Below the pieces are notes generated by a model, which did not search any database, was not told the DNA's origin, and saw nothing but the letters and a program-made list of their open reading frames with translations. This document shows positions 27,088-36,288 of a stretch of DNA of 64,000 nt, in pieces. A program made the translations under genes and the position numbers. The stretch's first letter is position 1. Each line of letters begins with the position of its first letter. Location of the stretch: contig NZ_RJUL01000005.1 in the NCBI RefSeq assembly GCF_003751625.1, positions 62,001 to 126,000 of the forward strand. Direction: 5' to 3'. Origin of the DNA: Gallaecimonas pentaromativorans. GTDB lineage: Bacteria; Pseudomonadota; Gammaproteobacteria; Enterobacterales; Gallaecimonadaceae.

Positions 27088-27624
27088 ATGAGCCGTTTAC
27101 AGACCCTGCCCGTCACCGAAGCCACTGGCCAAACCGCCGAACTCTTTGCCGCCATCAAAGGCGCCGTGGGCAAAGTGCCCAACGCCTACGCCGTTATCGG
27201 CAGCAACGCCCCGGCGGTGCTGGCCCAGGCCCTGGCCCATAACGCCGCCTTGAAAAAGGGCAGCCTGAACGCCAAGCAGCTGGAAGCCATCAACCTGGCG
27301 GTGAGCGAAGTGAGCGGCTGTGATTACTGCCTGGCAGCCCACACCCTGGCCGCCAAAGGCGCGGGCTTTAGCGCCGAGCAAATTCAGGCGCTGCGCCACG
27401 GTATCTACCAGGACGATGCCGCCATCGACGCCCTTATCACCTTTGCCCGCGATCTGGTGGCAAGCAGCGGCACCCTGGCCGCCAGCAAGGTCGAAGCGCT
27501 TAAAACCGCTGGTTACAGCGACCGCCAGATAGTCGAGGCCATCAGTGCCATCAGCGCCATCCTCTTTACCAACATGATTAACAGGGTCAACGACACCGTG
27601 CTGGACTTTCCCAAGGTGAACTAA
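27088..27624 (+). CDS. Carboxymuconolactone decarboxylase/AhpD-family protein
   Basis: 178 residues with the AhpD-fold signature CDYCLAAHT (CxxC plus His) near residues 79-87, the thiol peroxidase centre of alkylhydroperoxidases. Although named after the decarboxylase, members with CxxC act as peroxidases or thiol-disulfide enzymes. It has a strong AGGAGA ribosome site and its own terminator, and is divergent from the AraC gene. A role in peroxide or electrophile defence is inferred. Confidence 0.88.
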   Translation: MSRLQTLPVTEATGQTAELFAAIKGAVGKVPNAYAVIGSNAPAVLAQALAHNAALKKGSLNAKQLEAINLAVSEVSGCDYCLAAHTLAAKGAGFSAEQIQALRHGIYQDDAAIDALITFARDLVASSGTLAASKVEALKTAGYSDRQIVEAISAISAILFTNMINRVNDTVLDFPKVN

Positions 27625-27634
27625 CCCGGCCAAT

Positions 27635-27663
27635 AAAAAAGGCGGCTCAGGCCGCCTTTTTTT
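27635..27663. terminator. Bidirectional terminator between CMD gene and dkgB
   Basis: A6, stem GGCGGC, loop TCAG, stem GCCGCC, T7. Serves both convergent genes. Confidence 0.9.
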
Positions 27664-27679
27664 ATTTTTAACTTCCAGC

Positions 27680-28483
27680 TTAATCCCAGTCCGGGGCCAA
27701 GCCTTTAGGGTCAACTTCGCGGCCGTTTCGCTCCAGTTCGGCAATCTTCACCATATCTTCTGCGCTTAGCACCAGCTGTTGGGCCAGCAGGTTACTGGCC
27801 AGATTCTCCCGTTTGGTAGAAGAAGGGATCACCGAGTAACCCAGCTGCATGGCCCAGGCCAGGGCTACCTGGGCCGGGGTGGCCTGGTGGCGCTTGGCGA
27901 TGTCAGCCAGCACCGGGTCTGCCAATACCTTGCCGTAAGCCAGTGTCATGTAAGAGGTCACCTGGATGCCCGCGTCTTTCATAAAGGCGGTGACGCTGCG
28001 GTTTTGCAGGTAGGGGCTGAGCTCAATCTGGTTGGTGGCGATGGCGTCTTTACCCACCACCGCCATGGCCTCTTTGAGCTGGGCAATGTTGAAGTTGGAC
28101 ACGCCAATCTGGCGGGTAAGGCCCTGGGCCTTGGCCTCATTGAGCGCCGCCATGTAGTCGGCCAGAGCCACGCCGTTACTGGGCGCCGGCCAGTGGATGA
28201 GGGTCAGGTCCACTTGCTCGGTGCGCAGTTTGTTAAGGCTCTCCTTGAGGCTTGGGATCAGCTTGTCCGGGTGGTAGTTGTCTACCCAAATCTTGGTGGT
28301 GATAAAAAGCGCGTCGCGGGGCACGCCGCTCTCGGCGATGGCCTGGCCGACCTCGGCCTCGTTACCGTAAATCTGGGCGGTGTCGATGGCGCGGTAGCCA
28401 AGCTCCAGCGCGGTGCGTACTGAATCAATGACAACCTGGCCTTGCAGGCGGAAGGTGCCAACGCCAAAGGCGGGAATGCGCAT
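27680..28483 (-). CDS. dkgB: 2,5-diketo-D-gluconate reductase B, aldo/keto reductase
   Basis: 267 residues, the same as E. coli DkgB, which it follows closely ([54 protein letters not shown] at the end). Catalytic AKR residues: Asp and Tyr in [11 protein letters not shown], Lys in TTKIW, His in LIHWP. Reduces 2,5-diketogluconate and reactive carbonyls such as methylglyoxal with NADPH. The ATG at 28483 is chosen because GAGGAG lies too close to the ATG at 28489. Divergent from the yafC-like gene, as in E. coli. Confidence 0.93.
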   Translation of the reverse strand: MRIPAFGVGTFRLQGQVVIDSVRTALELGYRAIDTAQIYGNEAEVGQAIAESGVPRDALFITTKIWVDNYHPDKLIPSLKESLNKLRTEQVDLTLIHWPAPSNGVALADYMAALNEAKAQGLTRQIGVSNFNIAQLKEAMAVVGKDAIATNQIELSPYLQNRSVTAFMKDAGIQVTSYMTLAYGKVLADPVLADIAKRHQATPAQVALAWAMQLGYSVIPSSTKRENLASNLLAQQLVLSAEDMVKIAELERNGREVDPKGLAPDWD

Positions 28484-28611
28484 AATCATCTCCTCAATGG
28501 GTAAGGGAAAAACCGGCCTGATGCCGGACCTTGAATTAACGCCAGTCTGCCGGGATGATACTTTCCGAAAAAGCCATTAAAACGGGAAATATATTTGATG
28601 GAAGATCAAAG

Positions 28612-29511
28612 ATGAAGGCGACCCTCGACGAGATGCAAGTGTTTATTGCGGTGGTGGACTGCGGTTCTATCAGCGCAGCCGCCGAGCGGCTCGAGCAGAC
28701 CGTCTCGGCCACCAGCCGCACCCTGGCGCGGCTTGAAGAAAAGCTCGGCACCACCTTGCTGCGCCGCACCACCCGGCGGCTGTCGTTAACCGAGGAAGGG
28801 CGGGATTACCTGGCCCGGGTGCGCGACATCATCAGCTCGGTGCAGGCCAGTGAAGAGATGCTGGCCATTAGGCGCAGCAAACCGGCCGGCCTGCTGCGGG
28901 TGGATGCCGCCACCCCCTTCATGCTGCATGTGATAGCGCCGCTGGTGGCCGGGTATCGCCGCCAGTACCCCGAGGTGGAGCTGGAGCTTAACAGCAACGA
29001 GGGCATTATCGACTTGCTGGAGCGGCGCACCGACGTGGCCATTCGCATTGGCGAGCTCAAAGACTCCACCTTGCACGCCAAAGCCATAGGCCAGAGCCAG
29101 GTGCGGATACTGGCCAGCCCCGACTACCTGGCAAAGGCCGGTACGCCGCGGCAGGTGAGTGAGCTTGCCGGGCACCCTTTGCTGGGCTTTAGCCAGCCCG
29201 AGCACCTTAACGACTGGCCGCTGCTGGACGCGCGCGGCCAGCGCCTGCACGTGCGCCCGGCCATTCGCGCCTCAAGCGGCGAAACGGTGCGGCAACTGGC
29301 ACTCAATGGCGGCGGTATCTGCTGTTTGTCGGATTTTATGACCGCAAACGACCGTAAAGCCGGGCGCCTGGTGAGCCTGTTTGACACGCAGACCCTCAGC
29401 CAGCGCCAGAGCATTAACGCCGTGTACTATCGCAACACGGCGGTGTCGGCGCGGATAAGTTCTTTTATCGCCTACCTGGCCGGCGCCATTGGCGAGCGAG
29501 GCTTTGATTAA
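28612..29511 (+). CDS. yafC: LysR-family regulator, YafC-like
   Basis: 299 residues: winged helix-turn-helix ([45 protein letters not shown]) and a LysR substrate domain. Close to E. coli YafC, including [23 protein letters not shown]. The ATG at 28612 follows GGAAGA; the upstream 19 codons are rejected. Its neighbour dkgB is divergent, so it may control carbonyl reduction. Conservation of the gene pair supports this, but the inducer is unknown. The 3' end overlaps the next gene by 4 bp. Confidence 0.88.
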   Translation: MKATLDEMQVFIAVVDCGSISAAAERLEQTVSATSRTLARLEEKLGTTLLRRTTRRLSLTEEGRDYLARVRDIISSVQASEEMLAIRRSKPAGLLRVDAATPFMLHVIAPLVAGYRRQYPEVELELNSNEGIIDLLERRTDVAIRIGELKDSTLHAKAIGQSQVRILASPDYLAKAGTPRQVSELAGHPLLGFSQPEHLNDWPLLDARGQRLHVRPAIRASSGETVRQLALNGGGICCLSDFMTANDRKAGRLVSLFDTQTLSQRQSINAVYYRNTAVSARISSFIAYLAGAIGERGFD

Positions 29512-29765
29512 AGCGGGCGGGTGGCTATTTCAAGATCCCCAAGCCACTTCATGGCCTGACTGCGGCTGTCGCCGCACATTTCATGGGAGGGTTTGAGGCC
29601 GGCGCAAAAGGCCGGGCGCTCGGGCTTGCCGAAAATCTTGCAGCGAAACTGCTCATCGAGCTGCACGCAGGGTACGTTGGCGGGCTTGCCGTCTGGCATG
29701 CCGGGGATGGGGCTGGTGATGGACGGCGCAGTGCAGCAGGCCCCGCAGTGTTCACGACAATTCAT
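29508..29765 (-). CDS. YkgJ-family cysteine-cluster protein
   Basis: 85 residues with the zinc/iron-chelating cluster: [22 protein letters not shown] at the start, then [22 protein letters not shown] and MCG. The family is annotated as metal-chelating but its function is not established. The ATG at 29765 begins exactly at the conserved [11 protein letters not shown]; the ORF is open further upstream without a ribosome site. Confidence 0.82.
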   Translation of the reverse strand: MNCREHCGACCTAPSITSPIPGMPDGKPANVPCVQLDEQFRCKIFGKPERPAFCAGLKPSHEMCGDSRSQAMKWLGDLEIATRPL

Positions 29766-29986
29766 TGAGTTGGGGCACCACAAAAGTTGGCCGCCGATTG
29801 TGACCGAAAAGCGCTGCCAGATCACTCAAAGCGGCGGCGGACTGTGCCTTGGCTCGCAATGTGGTTAGGCGGCGCTGGGCTATTGCACTTTTGTAGCGAC
29901 AAAGGCAGTCTCTGAAGGCTGCGGGCCGCGCAGTTAAAGACGCCGTCCGGCATAGCATGAAAACCGTCAGACCTTTTGGAGTACCC

Positions 29987-31084
29987 ATGACCCGCCAGCC
30001 GTCACCGAGCCTTGTTATCGAGCCTACCGCCAACCCCACTTCTGCCGAGGCACGCCAGGCGCTGCTCGCCAACCCGGTGTTTGGCAAGGTCTTTACCGAC
30101 CACATGGTGACGGTGCAGCACAGCAACGAGCGCGGCTGGTATGACGCCAAGCTGGCGGCGCGTGAAGACTTTGTCTTTTCTCCCGGTACCACGGTACTGC
30201 ACTACGGCCTGGAGATTTTTGAAGGCCTCAAGGCATACCGCCAGGCCGGTGGCGGCGTGGCGCTGTTTCGCCCCGACGCCAACGCCCGCCGCTTTGCCAA
30301 CTCGGCCCGGCGCCTGGCCATGGCGCCGCTGCCCGAAGACTTGTTTATCGAAGCGGTAAAGGCCATCAGCGACCTTGACCGCGACTGGATCCCTGAGCAA
30401 GACGGCGCCTCGTTGTACCTGCGCCCCTTTATGCTGGCGGCCGACGCCACCTTGGGCCTGAAACCGGCCGACCAGTGCTTGTTCAGCGTTATTGCCTCGC
30501 CGGTAGCGGCTTACTTTAAAGGCGGCGCCGCGGCGGTATCGCTGTGGGTTTCTGATCATTTCACCCGCGCCGCCCCCGGCGGCACCGGCGATGTTAAATG
30601 CGGCGGTAACTACGCGGCAGCCATGGTGGCGCAGCTCGAAGCGGGCCGCCAGGGCTGCGACCAGGTGGTGTTCCTCGACGCCGTAGAGCGCCAATGGGTG
30701 GAAGAGCTGGGGGGCATGAACGTCTTTTTCGTGTTTGACGACGGTTCTATCCAAACCCCGCCGCTCACCGGTACCATCTTGCCCGGTATTACCCGCGACT
30801 CCATCATCCAACTGGCCATGGACAAGGGCCTGACGGTGCGCGAAGAGCGCTACTCCATCGACCAATGGCAGCAAGACGCCCAAAGCGGCCGCCTGGTAGA
30901 AGCCTTTGCCTGCGGCACCGCCGCAGTGGTTACCCCCATCGGCAAGGTGACCGGCAACCGCCACGATTTCACCATCGGCAACGGCGAAGGCGGCGAAGTG
31001 ACCGCCATGCTCAAAACGGCGCTGCTGGACATCCAATACGGCCGCAGCGAAGACCCCCACGGCTGGATGGTGCAGCTCGGCTAA
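29987..31084 (+). CDS. ilvE: Branched-chain amino acid aminotransferase
   Basis: 365 residues, class IV PLP aminotransferase of the longer, BCAT2-like type. It interconverts valine, leucine and isoleucine with their 2-oxo acids using 2-oxoglutarate. Markers: LHYGLEIFEGLKAYR, the PLP-lysine region GDVKCGGNYAAAM, EELGGMNVFFV, GTILPGITRDSI and ACGTAAVVTPIG. The ATG at 29987 follows GGAG by 7 bases. It stands alone, with its own terminator. Confidence 0.93.
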   Translation: MTRQPSPSLVIEPTANPTSAEARQALLANPVFGKVFTDHMVTVQHSNERGWYDAKLAAREDFVFSPGTTVLHYGLEIFEGLKAYRQAGGGVALFRPDANARRFANSARRLAMAPLPEDLFIEAVKAISDLDRDWIPEQDGASLYLRPFMLAADATLGLKPADQCLFSVIASPVAAYFKGGAAAVSLWVSDHFTRAAPGGTGDVKCGGNYAAAMVAQLEAGRQGCDQVVFLDAVERQWVEELGGMNVFFVFDDGSIQTPPLTGTILPGITRDSIIQLAMDKGLTVREERYSIDQWQQDAQSGRLVEAFACGTAAVVTPIGKVTGNRHDFTIGNGEGGEVTAMLKTALLDIQYGRSEDPHGWMVQLG

Positions 31085-31097
31085 CGCCGCTTAAAAC

Positions 31098-31126
31098 AAA
31101 AAGGCCTCCCTCCGGGAGGCCTTTTT
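31098..31126. terminator. Bidirectional terminator between ilvE and porin
   Basis: A5, GGCCTCCC, loop TCC, GGGAGGCC, T5. Shared by the convergent genes. Confidence 0.92.
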
Positions 31127-31127
31127 G

Positions 31128-32513
31128 TTACCAGCCGAATTTCAATTCGACCCCGAGATAATCGCTGTCCGAGCCGCCGGCGGCTTTCAGGCTGCTGCCC
31201 ACCTCATAGTGCACCGCTTCGATGGCGGTGCTCAGGTGGCCGTTGACCTTCCAGTCAAGGCGCAGCTGGCCGTAGGCACCGGCGTAGCGGCTGCCGTGGC
31301 CGGCGGTGTTGGGCACGGCGATGCTGGGCATGGTGTAGACCGCGTCGTCAGTAGTCATCCGCCACAACCCGGCCACCGCACCCATCAGGCTCAAGTTCGC
31401 CATGGGCTTGATGGTGACCGAGGGTTTGACGTGAATGAAGTTCACATAGCCGGTGTAGCCCGCGAGGTTCAGGTAAGAGCCATTGGGGAACAAGGGGTTA
31501 AAGGTGCCGAGCTTGTTGTCGTTGGGGTTGGTGTCGCCGGAAGCGGCGTCCAGTTGCATGGCAAGCCTTGGCGCCAGGGCCGCGTCTTTGAAGGTGTAGC
31601 CAACCCGGCTGCCCGAACCCCAGGCGCGAATGTGCTGGCCGCCAATATCACCGGTCTGCAACATGGCTTCCAGGTCCCAATCAAAGTTTGCCTTTTTGCC
31701 GGCAAAACGCAGATCCCAGACATCACGCTGCTCGTTGCCTGACACCGTTAAGAAGTGGGCGTCGGCGTCGGCAAAGCGTGACCAATAGGCCGACAACTCG
31801 TTGCCCCCCAGTATCAGGCGCTCGACGCGGGCACCATAAAAGCGCTGCCGGTGGGAGCTGGTGTCGTCAAAGCTGTGGCGGTCCTTGTTGACCACAGGCT
31901 GGCTGTAATAGCCGATAAAGCGCCACTGGCCGGTTTCATAGTCTGACCACAGGGCGTCAAAGGAGCGGCGCACGTTAGGCCCTTCGCGAACCGACACAAA
32001 GCGCTGCAAGTCGAAGGCGAACTGCTGGCGGCCGGCCCGTATCTTGAGGGTGTCATTGCCTATGGGGTGCACCAGCGCCACAAAGGCCTGCTCCAAATCC
32101 AGTTTGTTGGCGTCGGCCGGCCCTTTGTTTTTCTTCCCGGGGGCGCTGTCGTTTTGCAACTGCACAAAGGTTTGTACCTCTCCCAGGCGCAGGTCGGCAT
32201 GCACTTCCATGCGGTTGATAAGGTAGCCGTCGCCTTGCCCAGCTACAGCGCCAAAGCGGGGGCTGTGGTTGGTCTCATAGCGTTCTCTGAGGTTGGCCCC
32301 AAATGACAGATAGTTGGCCGGGTCGTCCCCCAAACTGAGGTATTTGAGGCTATCGAGAGGCTGGGTTTTTAAGGCCGGGTCGGCCAGGGCTGACCAGTCT
32401 TCTTGCCAGCGATTGGAGAGGATGGCCGGGCGGCCGGTGGCGGCGTTGGCAGTGCTTGCGGCCATGGCCAGCAACGGCGCCAGCAGCAGCCAGCTTCGGT
32501 GGCGATATGTCAT
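31128..32513 (-). CDS. Alginate-export-type outer-membrane porin
   Basis: 461 residues with a signal peptide (LLLAPLLAMAASTANA), then an Alginate_exp/AlgE-like beta-barrel: SFGANLRERYETNHSPRFG, IRAGRQQFAFDLQRFVSVREGPNVRRSFDAL, and a terminal Trp (VELKFGW) suited to BAM recognition. Such porins pass anionic or aromatic solutes. It is last in a unit with the VOC and XapX genes, after a hairpin that may reduce read-through. Substrate is unknown. Confidence 0.85.
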   Translation of the reverse strand: MTYRHRSWLLLAPLLAMAASTANAATGRPAILSNRWQEDWSALADPALKTQPLDSLKYLSLGDDPANYLSFGANLRERYETNHSPRFGAVAGQGDGYLINRMEVHADLRLGEVQTFVQLQNDSAPGKKNKGPADANKLDLEQAFVALVHPIGNDTLKIRAGRQQFAFDLQRFVSVREGPNVRRSFDALWSDYETGQWRFIGYYSQPVVNKDRHSFDDTSSHRQRFYGARVERLILGGNELSAYWSRFADADAHFLTVSGNEQRDVWDLRFAGKKANFDWDLEAMLQTGDIGGQHIRAWGSGSRVGYTFKDAALAPRLAMQLDAASGDTNPNDNKLGTFNPLFPNGSYLNLAGYTGYVNFIHVKPSVTIKPMANLSLMGAVAGLWRMTTDDAVYTMPSIAVPNTAGHGSRYAGAYGQLRLDWKVNGHLSTAIEAVHYEVGSSLKAAGGSDSDYLGVELKFGW

Positions 32514-32523
32514 GGTGGATCCT

Positions 32524-32554
32524 TAAAAGAAAGGCCGGGCAAGCCCGGCCTTAA
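32524..32554 (-). terminator. Hairpin between VOC gene and porin
   Basis: Stem GGCCGGG/CCCGGCC with a four-base loop, followed on the minus strand by TTTCTTTT. It looks like a terminator or attenuator inside the XapX-VOC-porin unit. Confidence 0.6.
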
Positions 32555-32566
32555 GGGTGCAGCAGA

Positions 32567-33463
32567 TTAGGAGGCGTGGTGCAGCTGGTGAATTTCGGCG
32601 ATATAGCCGCCAGGGAAGCGCACCATCACCGCTTCGCGGTCACCGGCGTTATAAGGGGCAACCAGCACTTCAACACCGGCGGCTTTGGCCTTTTTCAAGG
32701 TGGCTTTGAGGTCGCTGACTTCATAGCCGGTCATGTCGCGGCCATAGGGCCAGGGCAGTTGGCCCTTGGTCACCAGCACCGTCATCTTGCCGTAGCCAGA
32801 ATCAATGCGTACCCGGCGGATGGGGTGGCTAAGGCCAGCGGCGCTGCCGGGGGCGGCGTTTTCGTCAGACACCACGGTACCGTGAGAGAAGGCAACCCAG
32901 TCCTTGATGAAGGTGTCGGCGGCATCACTGGTCAAATAGATGCGGTTTTCCGGCACCGTTGCCAGGGGATCGTAATGGGGCTTTTGGGTGTGCCAGTAGA
33001 GCTGCATGTTCACGCCGCCCGGCCACTGGATAACGGTGTCGCGGCCGATGGGGTCAGGGAAGGCGTCAACCAGGCGGGTGGCACCGTGTTTTACTGCCGA
33101 GTCCAGGGCTGCGTCCATGTCGGTTACCAGGTAGCCGGTACGCTCGGCGCCAAAGGGGTAGGGAACCGGGGTTTTAAAACCGAATACCGAAATGGTGCCG
33201 GCCGGGGTCAGCGCCAGTTGCGACATGGTCTTGCTGGCGGTCGGGGTGACTTGGAATACCCCTTGCTTGCTGGTTTTGCCGCCGAAGGTGGCCACAAAGC
33301 TTTTCACAAAGTGGTTAAAATCTTTGGCATCCACATAAACGTGGGTGGTGTCGTATTGAGGACCAACGGCAAAGCCGGCGTCCTCGGCCATGGCAGCCTG
33401 GGATGACAGCGCGGCGCTGCCGGCAAACAGGGCGCAAAGCAGCAGGGATTTGATGGAAGGCAC
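32567..33463 (-). CDS. Exported VOC/glyoxalase-fold protein
   Basis: 298 residues with a signal peptide (LLLCALFAGSAALSSQAAMA) and two VOC (glyoxalase/dioxygenase) modules: THVYVDAKDFNHFVKSF to GGVNMQLYWHT, and NRIYLTSDAADTFIKDW to GGYIAEIHQLHHAS. VOC metal ligands are usually His and Glu; the His of THVYV and the Glu of AEIHQ are candidates. Most VOC enzymes are cytoplasmic, so export is notable. Transcribed from the XapX gene toward the porin. No specific reaction can be assigned. Confidence 0.8.
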   Translation of the reverse strand: MPSIKSLLLCALFAGSAALSSQAAMAEDAGFAVGPQYDTTHVYVDAKDFNHFVKSFVATFGGKTSKQGVFQVTPTASKTMSQLALTPAGTISVFGFKTPVPYPFGAERTGYLVTDMDAALDSAVKHGATRLVDAFPDPIGRDTVIQWPGGVNMQLYWHTQKPHYDPLATVPENRIYLTSDAADTFIKDWVAFSHGTVVSDENAAPGSAAGLSHPIRRVRIDSGYGKMTVLVTKGQLPWPYGRDMTGYEVSDLKATLKKAKAAGVEVLVAPYNAGDREAVMVRFPGGYIAEIHQLHHAS

Positions 33464-33538
33464 GGGATGAACTCCTTGATAGACAACGAAGGGGAATGGC
33501 GTGTAATGGCAAGGCTTCGCCAGGGCGAAGCCCGTTAT

Positions 33539-33811
33539 TCAGGCTTTTTCTTCTTGCTCGGCTTTTTTCTCGGCCTGGCGGCCCGGCAATTGGCCCAGCA
33601 CATGGTCTACCGCGTCGGCTTTGTTGCAGGCGGTAGAAAAGGCGGTGCCCTTTAGCAATTGCTTGCCTACCGGGATCACCTGCTCACCAACCAAAATCCC
33701 CAGCAGGCCCACCAAAGCCACCAGCGGCGGCGCCGGGGAGCGGACATTGATCAGGCTGTAAATCACGCCCACCAGCAAACCAGCAGCCAGGGAAAATAAA
33801 TAGATCTTCAT
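33539..33811 (-). CDS. XapX-domain (DUF1427) small membrane protein
   Basis: 90 residues: MKIYLFSLAAGLLVGVIYSLINVRSPAPPLVALVGLLGILVGEQ is the XapX domain, with two membrane helices around the conserved RSPAPP turn, followed by a charged tail (EKKAEQEEKA). Function of the domain is unknown. First gene of the unit with VOC protein and porin. Confidence 0.85.
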   Translation of the reverse strand: MKIYLFSLAAGLLVGVIYSLINVRSPAPPLVALVGLLGILVGEQVIPVGKQLLKGTAFSTACNKADAVDHVLGQLPGRQAEKKAEQEEKA

Positions 33812-34186
33812 GATAAGAAACTCCTTAACGGCAGCAGGCTACAGACTGCGATTGCATGCGGCCTGACGAAAGAAAGTGGCGAGTAATGTCAGAACTATAA
33901 ACGGCGCTTTGCTTTCTTAATACGCGCGGCCCGGAATAACTTTGTTTCCAATTACGCTGGCGGATAACCGAATTTAAATTTAACGCCTTCTTTGGGGTTT
34001 TTTTCGTTAATAAAATTGCTGCCGCATTTTGTTATTAACGTTAATGGGCGCAGAGATAATACCGGCTGCGATAAAACACTGCGTTTGCCTGGGCTGTGAG
34101 TGGGGGACAAATGGTAGGCTGGGTATTGCCAAAATCTCATGGCCCGATGCCTTGGCGCCGGGCCTTTCGCATAGGAGCGAGCCACC
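33812..34186. other. Non-coding region before yajO
   Basis: About 375 bp, AT-rich in the middle. It contains a perfect 12-bp palindrome ATTAACGTTAAT (34034-34045), a plausible operator, and promoters for xapX and yajO must both lie here. Short ORFs on either strand show no family features. Confidence 0.4.
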
Positions 34187-35182
34187 ATGGAATACACCAA
34201 ACTGGGTACGACCGGGCTGGATATCTCCAGATTGTGCCTGGGCTGCATGACCTTTGGCGAGCCAAACGCCGGTGCCCACCCCTGGACCTTGGACGAAGAA
34301 CGTTCGCGGCCCCTTTTTCGCCACGCCGTGGAGCAGGGCATCAACTTCTTTGATACCGCCAACAGCTACTCTGCTGGCACCTCAGAAGTGATGGTGGGCA
34401 AGTTCCTCAAGGAATTTACCCGCCGCGACGACATCGTGCTGGCCACCAAGGTGTTCTTCCCGCCCGGCGCCGCCGGCGCCCCGGCCAGCCCCAACGGCAA
34501 GGGATTGTCGCGCAAGGCGATCATGGCGCAGATTGACGCCAGCCTCAGCCGCCTTGGCACCGATTATGTGGATCTCTACCAAATCCACCGCTGGGACTAC
34601 GACACCCCCATCGAAGAGACCATGGAGGCGCTGCACGACGTGGTAAAAGCCGGTAAGGCCCGCTATATCGGCGCGTCCTCGATGTTTGCCTGGCAGTTTG
34701 CCAAGGCCCAGGCGGTGGCGCGCGAGCACGGCTGGACCCGCTTTGTGTCCATGCAAAACTACCTGAACCTGCTGTACCGCGAAGAAGAACGGGAGATGAT
34801 CCCCTTGTGCGCCGACCAAGGGGTAGGGCTGATGCCCTGGAGCCCGCTGGCCCGTGGCCACCTGACACGCCCACGTGGCCAGGGTACGGCCCGCAGCGCA
34901 TCAGATGTGTTTGGGAAAACCCTGTTTGAGCGTACCGAGCAGGCCGACGGCCAGGTGATTGACGCCGTCGAGGCGGTGGCCAAAGCCCGGGGCGTGCCCA
35001 TGGCGCAAGTGGCCCTGGCCTGGGTGCTGGCCAAACCGCAAGTCTCGGCGCCCATTGTCGGCGCCTCGAAAACGGCGCAACTTGATGATGCCGTGGCGGC
35101 CCTGGCCCTTAAGCTAACCGATGAGGAAATCGCCCAGCTTGAGCAGCACTACCTGCCTCACAGCGTTACCGGGCACCAATAA
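34187..35182 (+). CDS. yajO: Aldo/keto reductase, YajO-like
   Basis: 331 residues, closely similar to E. coli YajO (324): LGTTGLDISRLCLGCMTFGEP, FDTANSYSAGTSE, LYQIHRWDYDTPIEETMEALHDVVKAGKARYIGASSM, WSPLARGHLTRP, PIVGAS. Catalytic residues Asp and Tyr (FDTANSY), Lys (ATKVFF) and His (QIHRWD) are present. Family role: NADPH-dependent reduction of aldehydes; YajO has been linked to 1-deoxyxylulose 5-phosphate formation. An AGGAGC site precedes the ATG. Monocistronic. Confidence 0.92.
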   Translation: MEYTKLGTTGLDISRLCLGCMTFGEPNAGAHPWTLDEERSRPLFRHAVEQGINFFDTANSYSAGTSEVMVGKFLKEFTRRDDIVLATKVFFPPGAAGAPASPNGKGLSRKAIMAQIDASLSRLGTDYVDLYQIHRWDYDTPIEETMEALHDVVKAGKARYIGASSMFAWQFAKAQAVAREHGWTRFVSMQNYLNLLYREEEREMIPLCADQGVGLMPWSPLARGHLTRPRGQGTARSASDVFGKTLFERTEQADGQVIDAVEAVAKARGVPMAQVALAWVLAKPQVSAPIVGASKTAQLDDAVAALALKLTDEEIAQLEQHYLPHSVTGHQ

Positions 35183-35206
35183 AAAAGCGCCGAAAGGCGC
35201 TTTTTT
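35181..35206. terminator. Bidirectional terminator between yajO and SDR gene
   Basis: A6, GCGCC, loop GAAA, GGCGC, T6. Confidence 0.92.
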
Positions 35207-35211
35207 ATTGG

Positions 35212-36231
35212 TTAGTCATGCAAGGTGGTTTTGGTGAGTGCTTCGCTGCAAACCCAGAGCTGTTCGGCATTTTGCGGGTCCACCGCGTAAGGCTCCACGC
35301 CCATGGCCCTGTCTGCTCTGCTTTGCGAGGCAAAGTCGTCCACGGAGGACTTTGCCTCGGCCCTGAGCAAGGGGGCAATGTCTGAATCCAAACAGTAGAC
35401 GCCGCCCTTATCTTGCAATTGTGGGCTGACGGCACACCAAATCTGGGTTGCTGCGCCTTGGGGAACCGATTTCATGTCGAGCTTGGGGTTGATCACAGGA
35501 TTACCCTGGGCATCGATAAAGCCCATGGCTTTTATCCGTTCAGGGTCCATGTGCTTCGCCAGGCCGGTAATGATGCCTCCCGGATGCACCGAAAAAGCCC
35601 TTATGCTGAACGGTTGGCCCCGCTGGTCCAATGCCTTGGCAAACAGGGCGTTAGCGGTTTTGGACTGGCCGTAAGCTACCCAGGGATCGTAGGGGCGCTG
35701 GCTAAAATGGATGTCGTCAAAGTCGATATCGGAGAAGCGATGCCCCATGGATGATACGGCGATCACTCGGGCTCCTTGCGCTCGTTTCAGCGCGGGCCAG
35801 AGGGCGGCGGTGAGTTGGAAATGCCCGAGGTGGTTAGTGGAAAACTGTAACTCGTAACCTCGGCTGTCTCGGTTGAGCGTGGGTAAGGCCATGATGCCGG
35901 CCGAATTCACCAGGATATGCAGTGCCAAACCGCTTTGCTCAAAGGTTTGGGCAAAGCGACTGATACTTGCTGGGTCGCAAAGATCCATCGGGGCTAGCTC
36001 AATTCCCCCGCCGATGGCCGCGATATTGTCCCTGGCCTTTGCCATATCCCTTGCCGGTACTATGACCCGAGCGCCGGCGCTGGCTAAGGTGCGGGCAGTC
36101 TCAAGCCCCAGCCCGGCGTAACCCCCGGTAACGATGGCGACCTTGCCAACCAAATTGATGCCTTTGATGACATCGACAGAGGTCGACCAGGGAGAAAAAC
36201 CGGAATGAAGGGGCTGCTGCGTTGTTGTCAT
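35212..36231 (-). CDS. Short-chain dehydrogenase/reductase
   Basis: 339 residues, classical SDR of the retinol-dehydrogenase-like branch: cofactor motif TGGYAGLG near residue 34, NSAGIMA, catalytic Ser in AVSSMGH and YGQSK (Tyr, Lys). The Arg in VPARDMAK suggests NADPH. The C-terminus carries a longer tail than typical. Divergent from the AraC gene with only 57 bp between starts, so it is probably its target. Substrate is unknown. Confidence 0.88.
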   Translation of the reverse strand: MTTTQQPLHSGFSPWSTSVDVIKGINLVGKVAIVTGGYAGLGLETARTLASAGARVIVPARDMAKARDNIAAIGGGIELAPMDLCDPASISRFAQTFEQSGLALHILVNSAGIMALPTLNRDSRGYELQFSTNHLGHFQLTAALWPALKRAQGARVIAVSSMGHRFSDIDFDDIHFSQRPYDPWVAYGQSKTANALFAKALDQRGQPFSIRAFSVHPGGIITGLAKHMDPERIKAMGFIDAQGNPVINPKLDMKSVPQGAATQIWCAVSPQLQDKGGVYCLDSDIAPLLRAEAKSSVDDFASQSRADRAMGVEPYAVDPQNAEQLWVCSEALTKTTLHD

Positions 36232-36288
36232 GATGATTGTCTCCTGAAAGTGTCGGATCATGCTAACGTGGCAGCGGTTGAACGATTA

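Noticed and set aside
30002-31060. 352-codon ORF antisense to ilvE
   Set aside because: The opposite strand encodes a complete aminotransferase; the antisense frame is rich in Gly, Ala, Val and His with no motif.
33952-34362. Minus-strand ORFs before and over the yajO start
   Set aside because: No ribosome site, no family features, and they overlap yajO.
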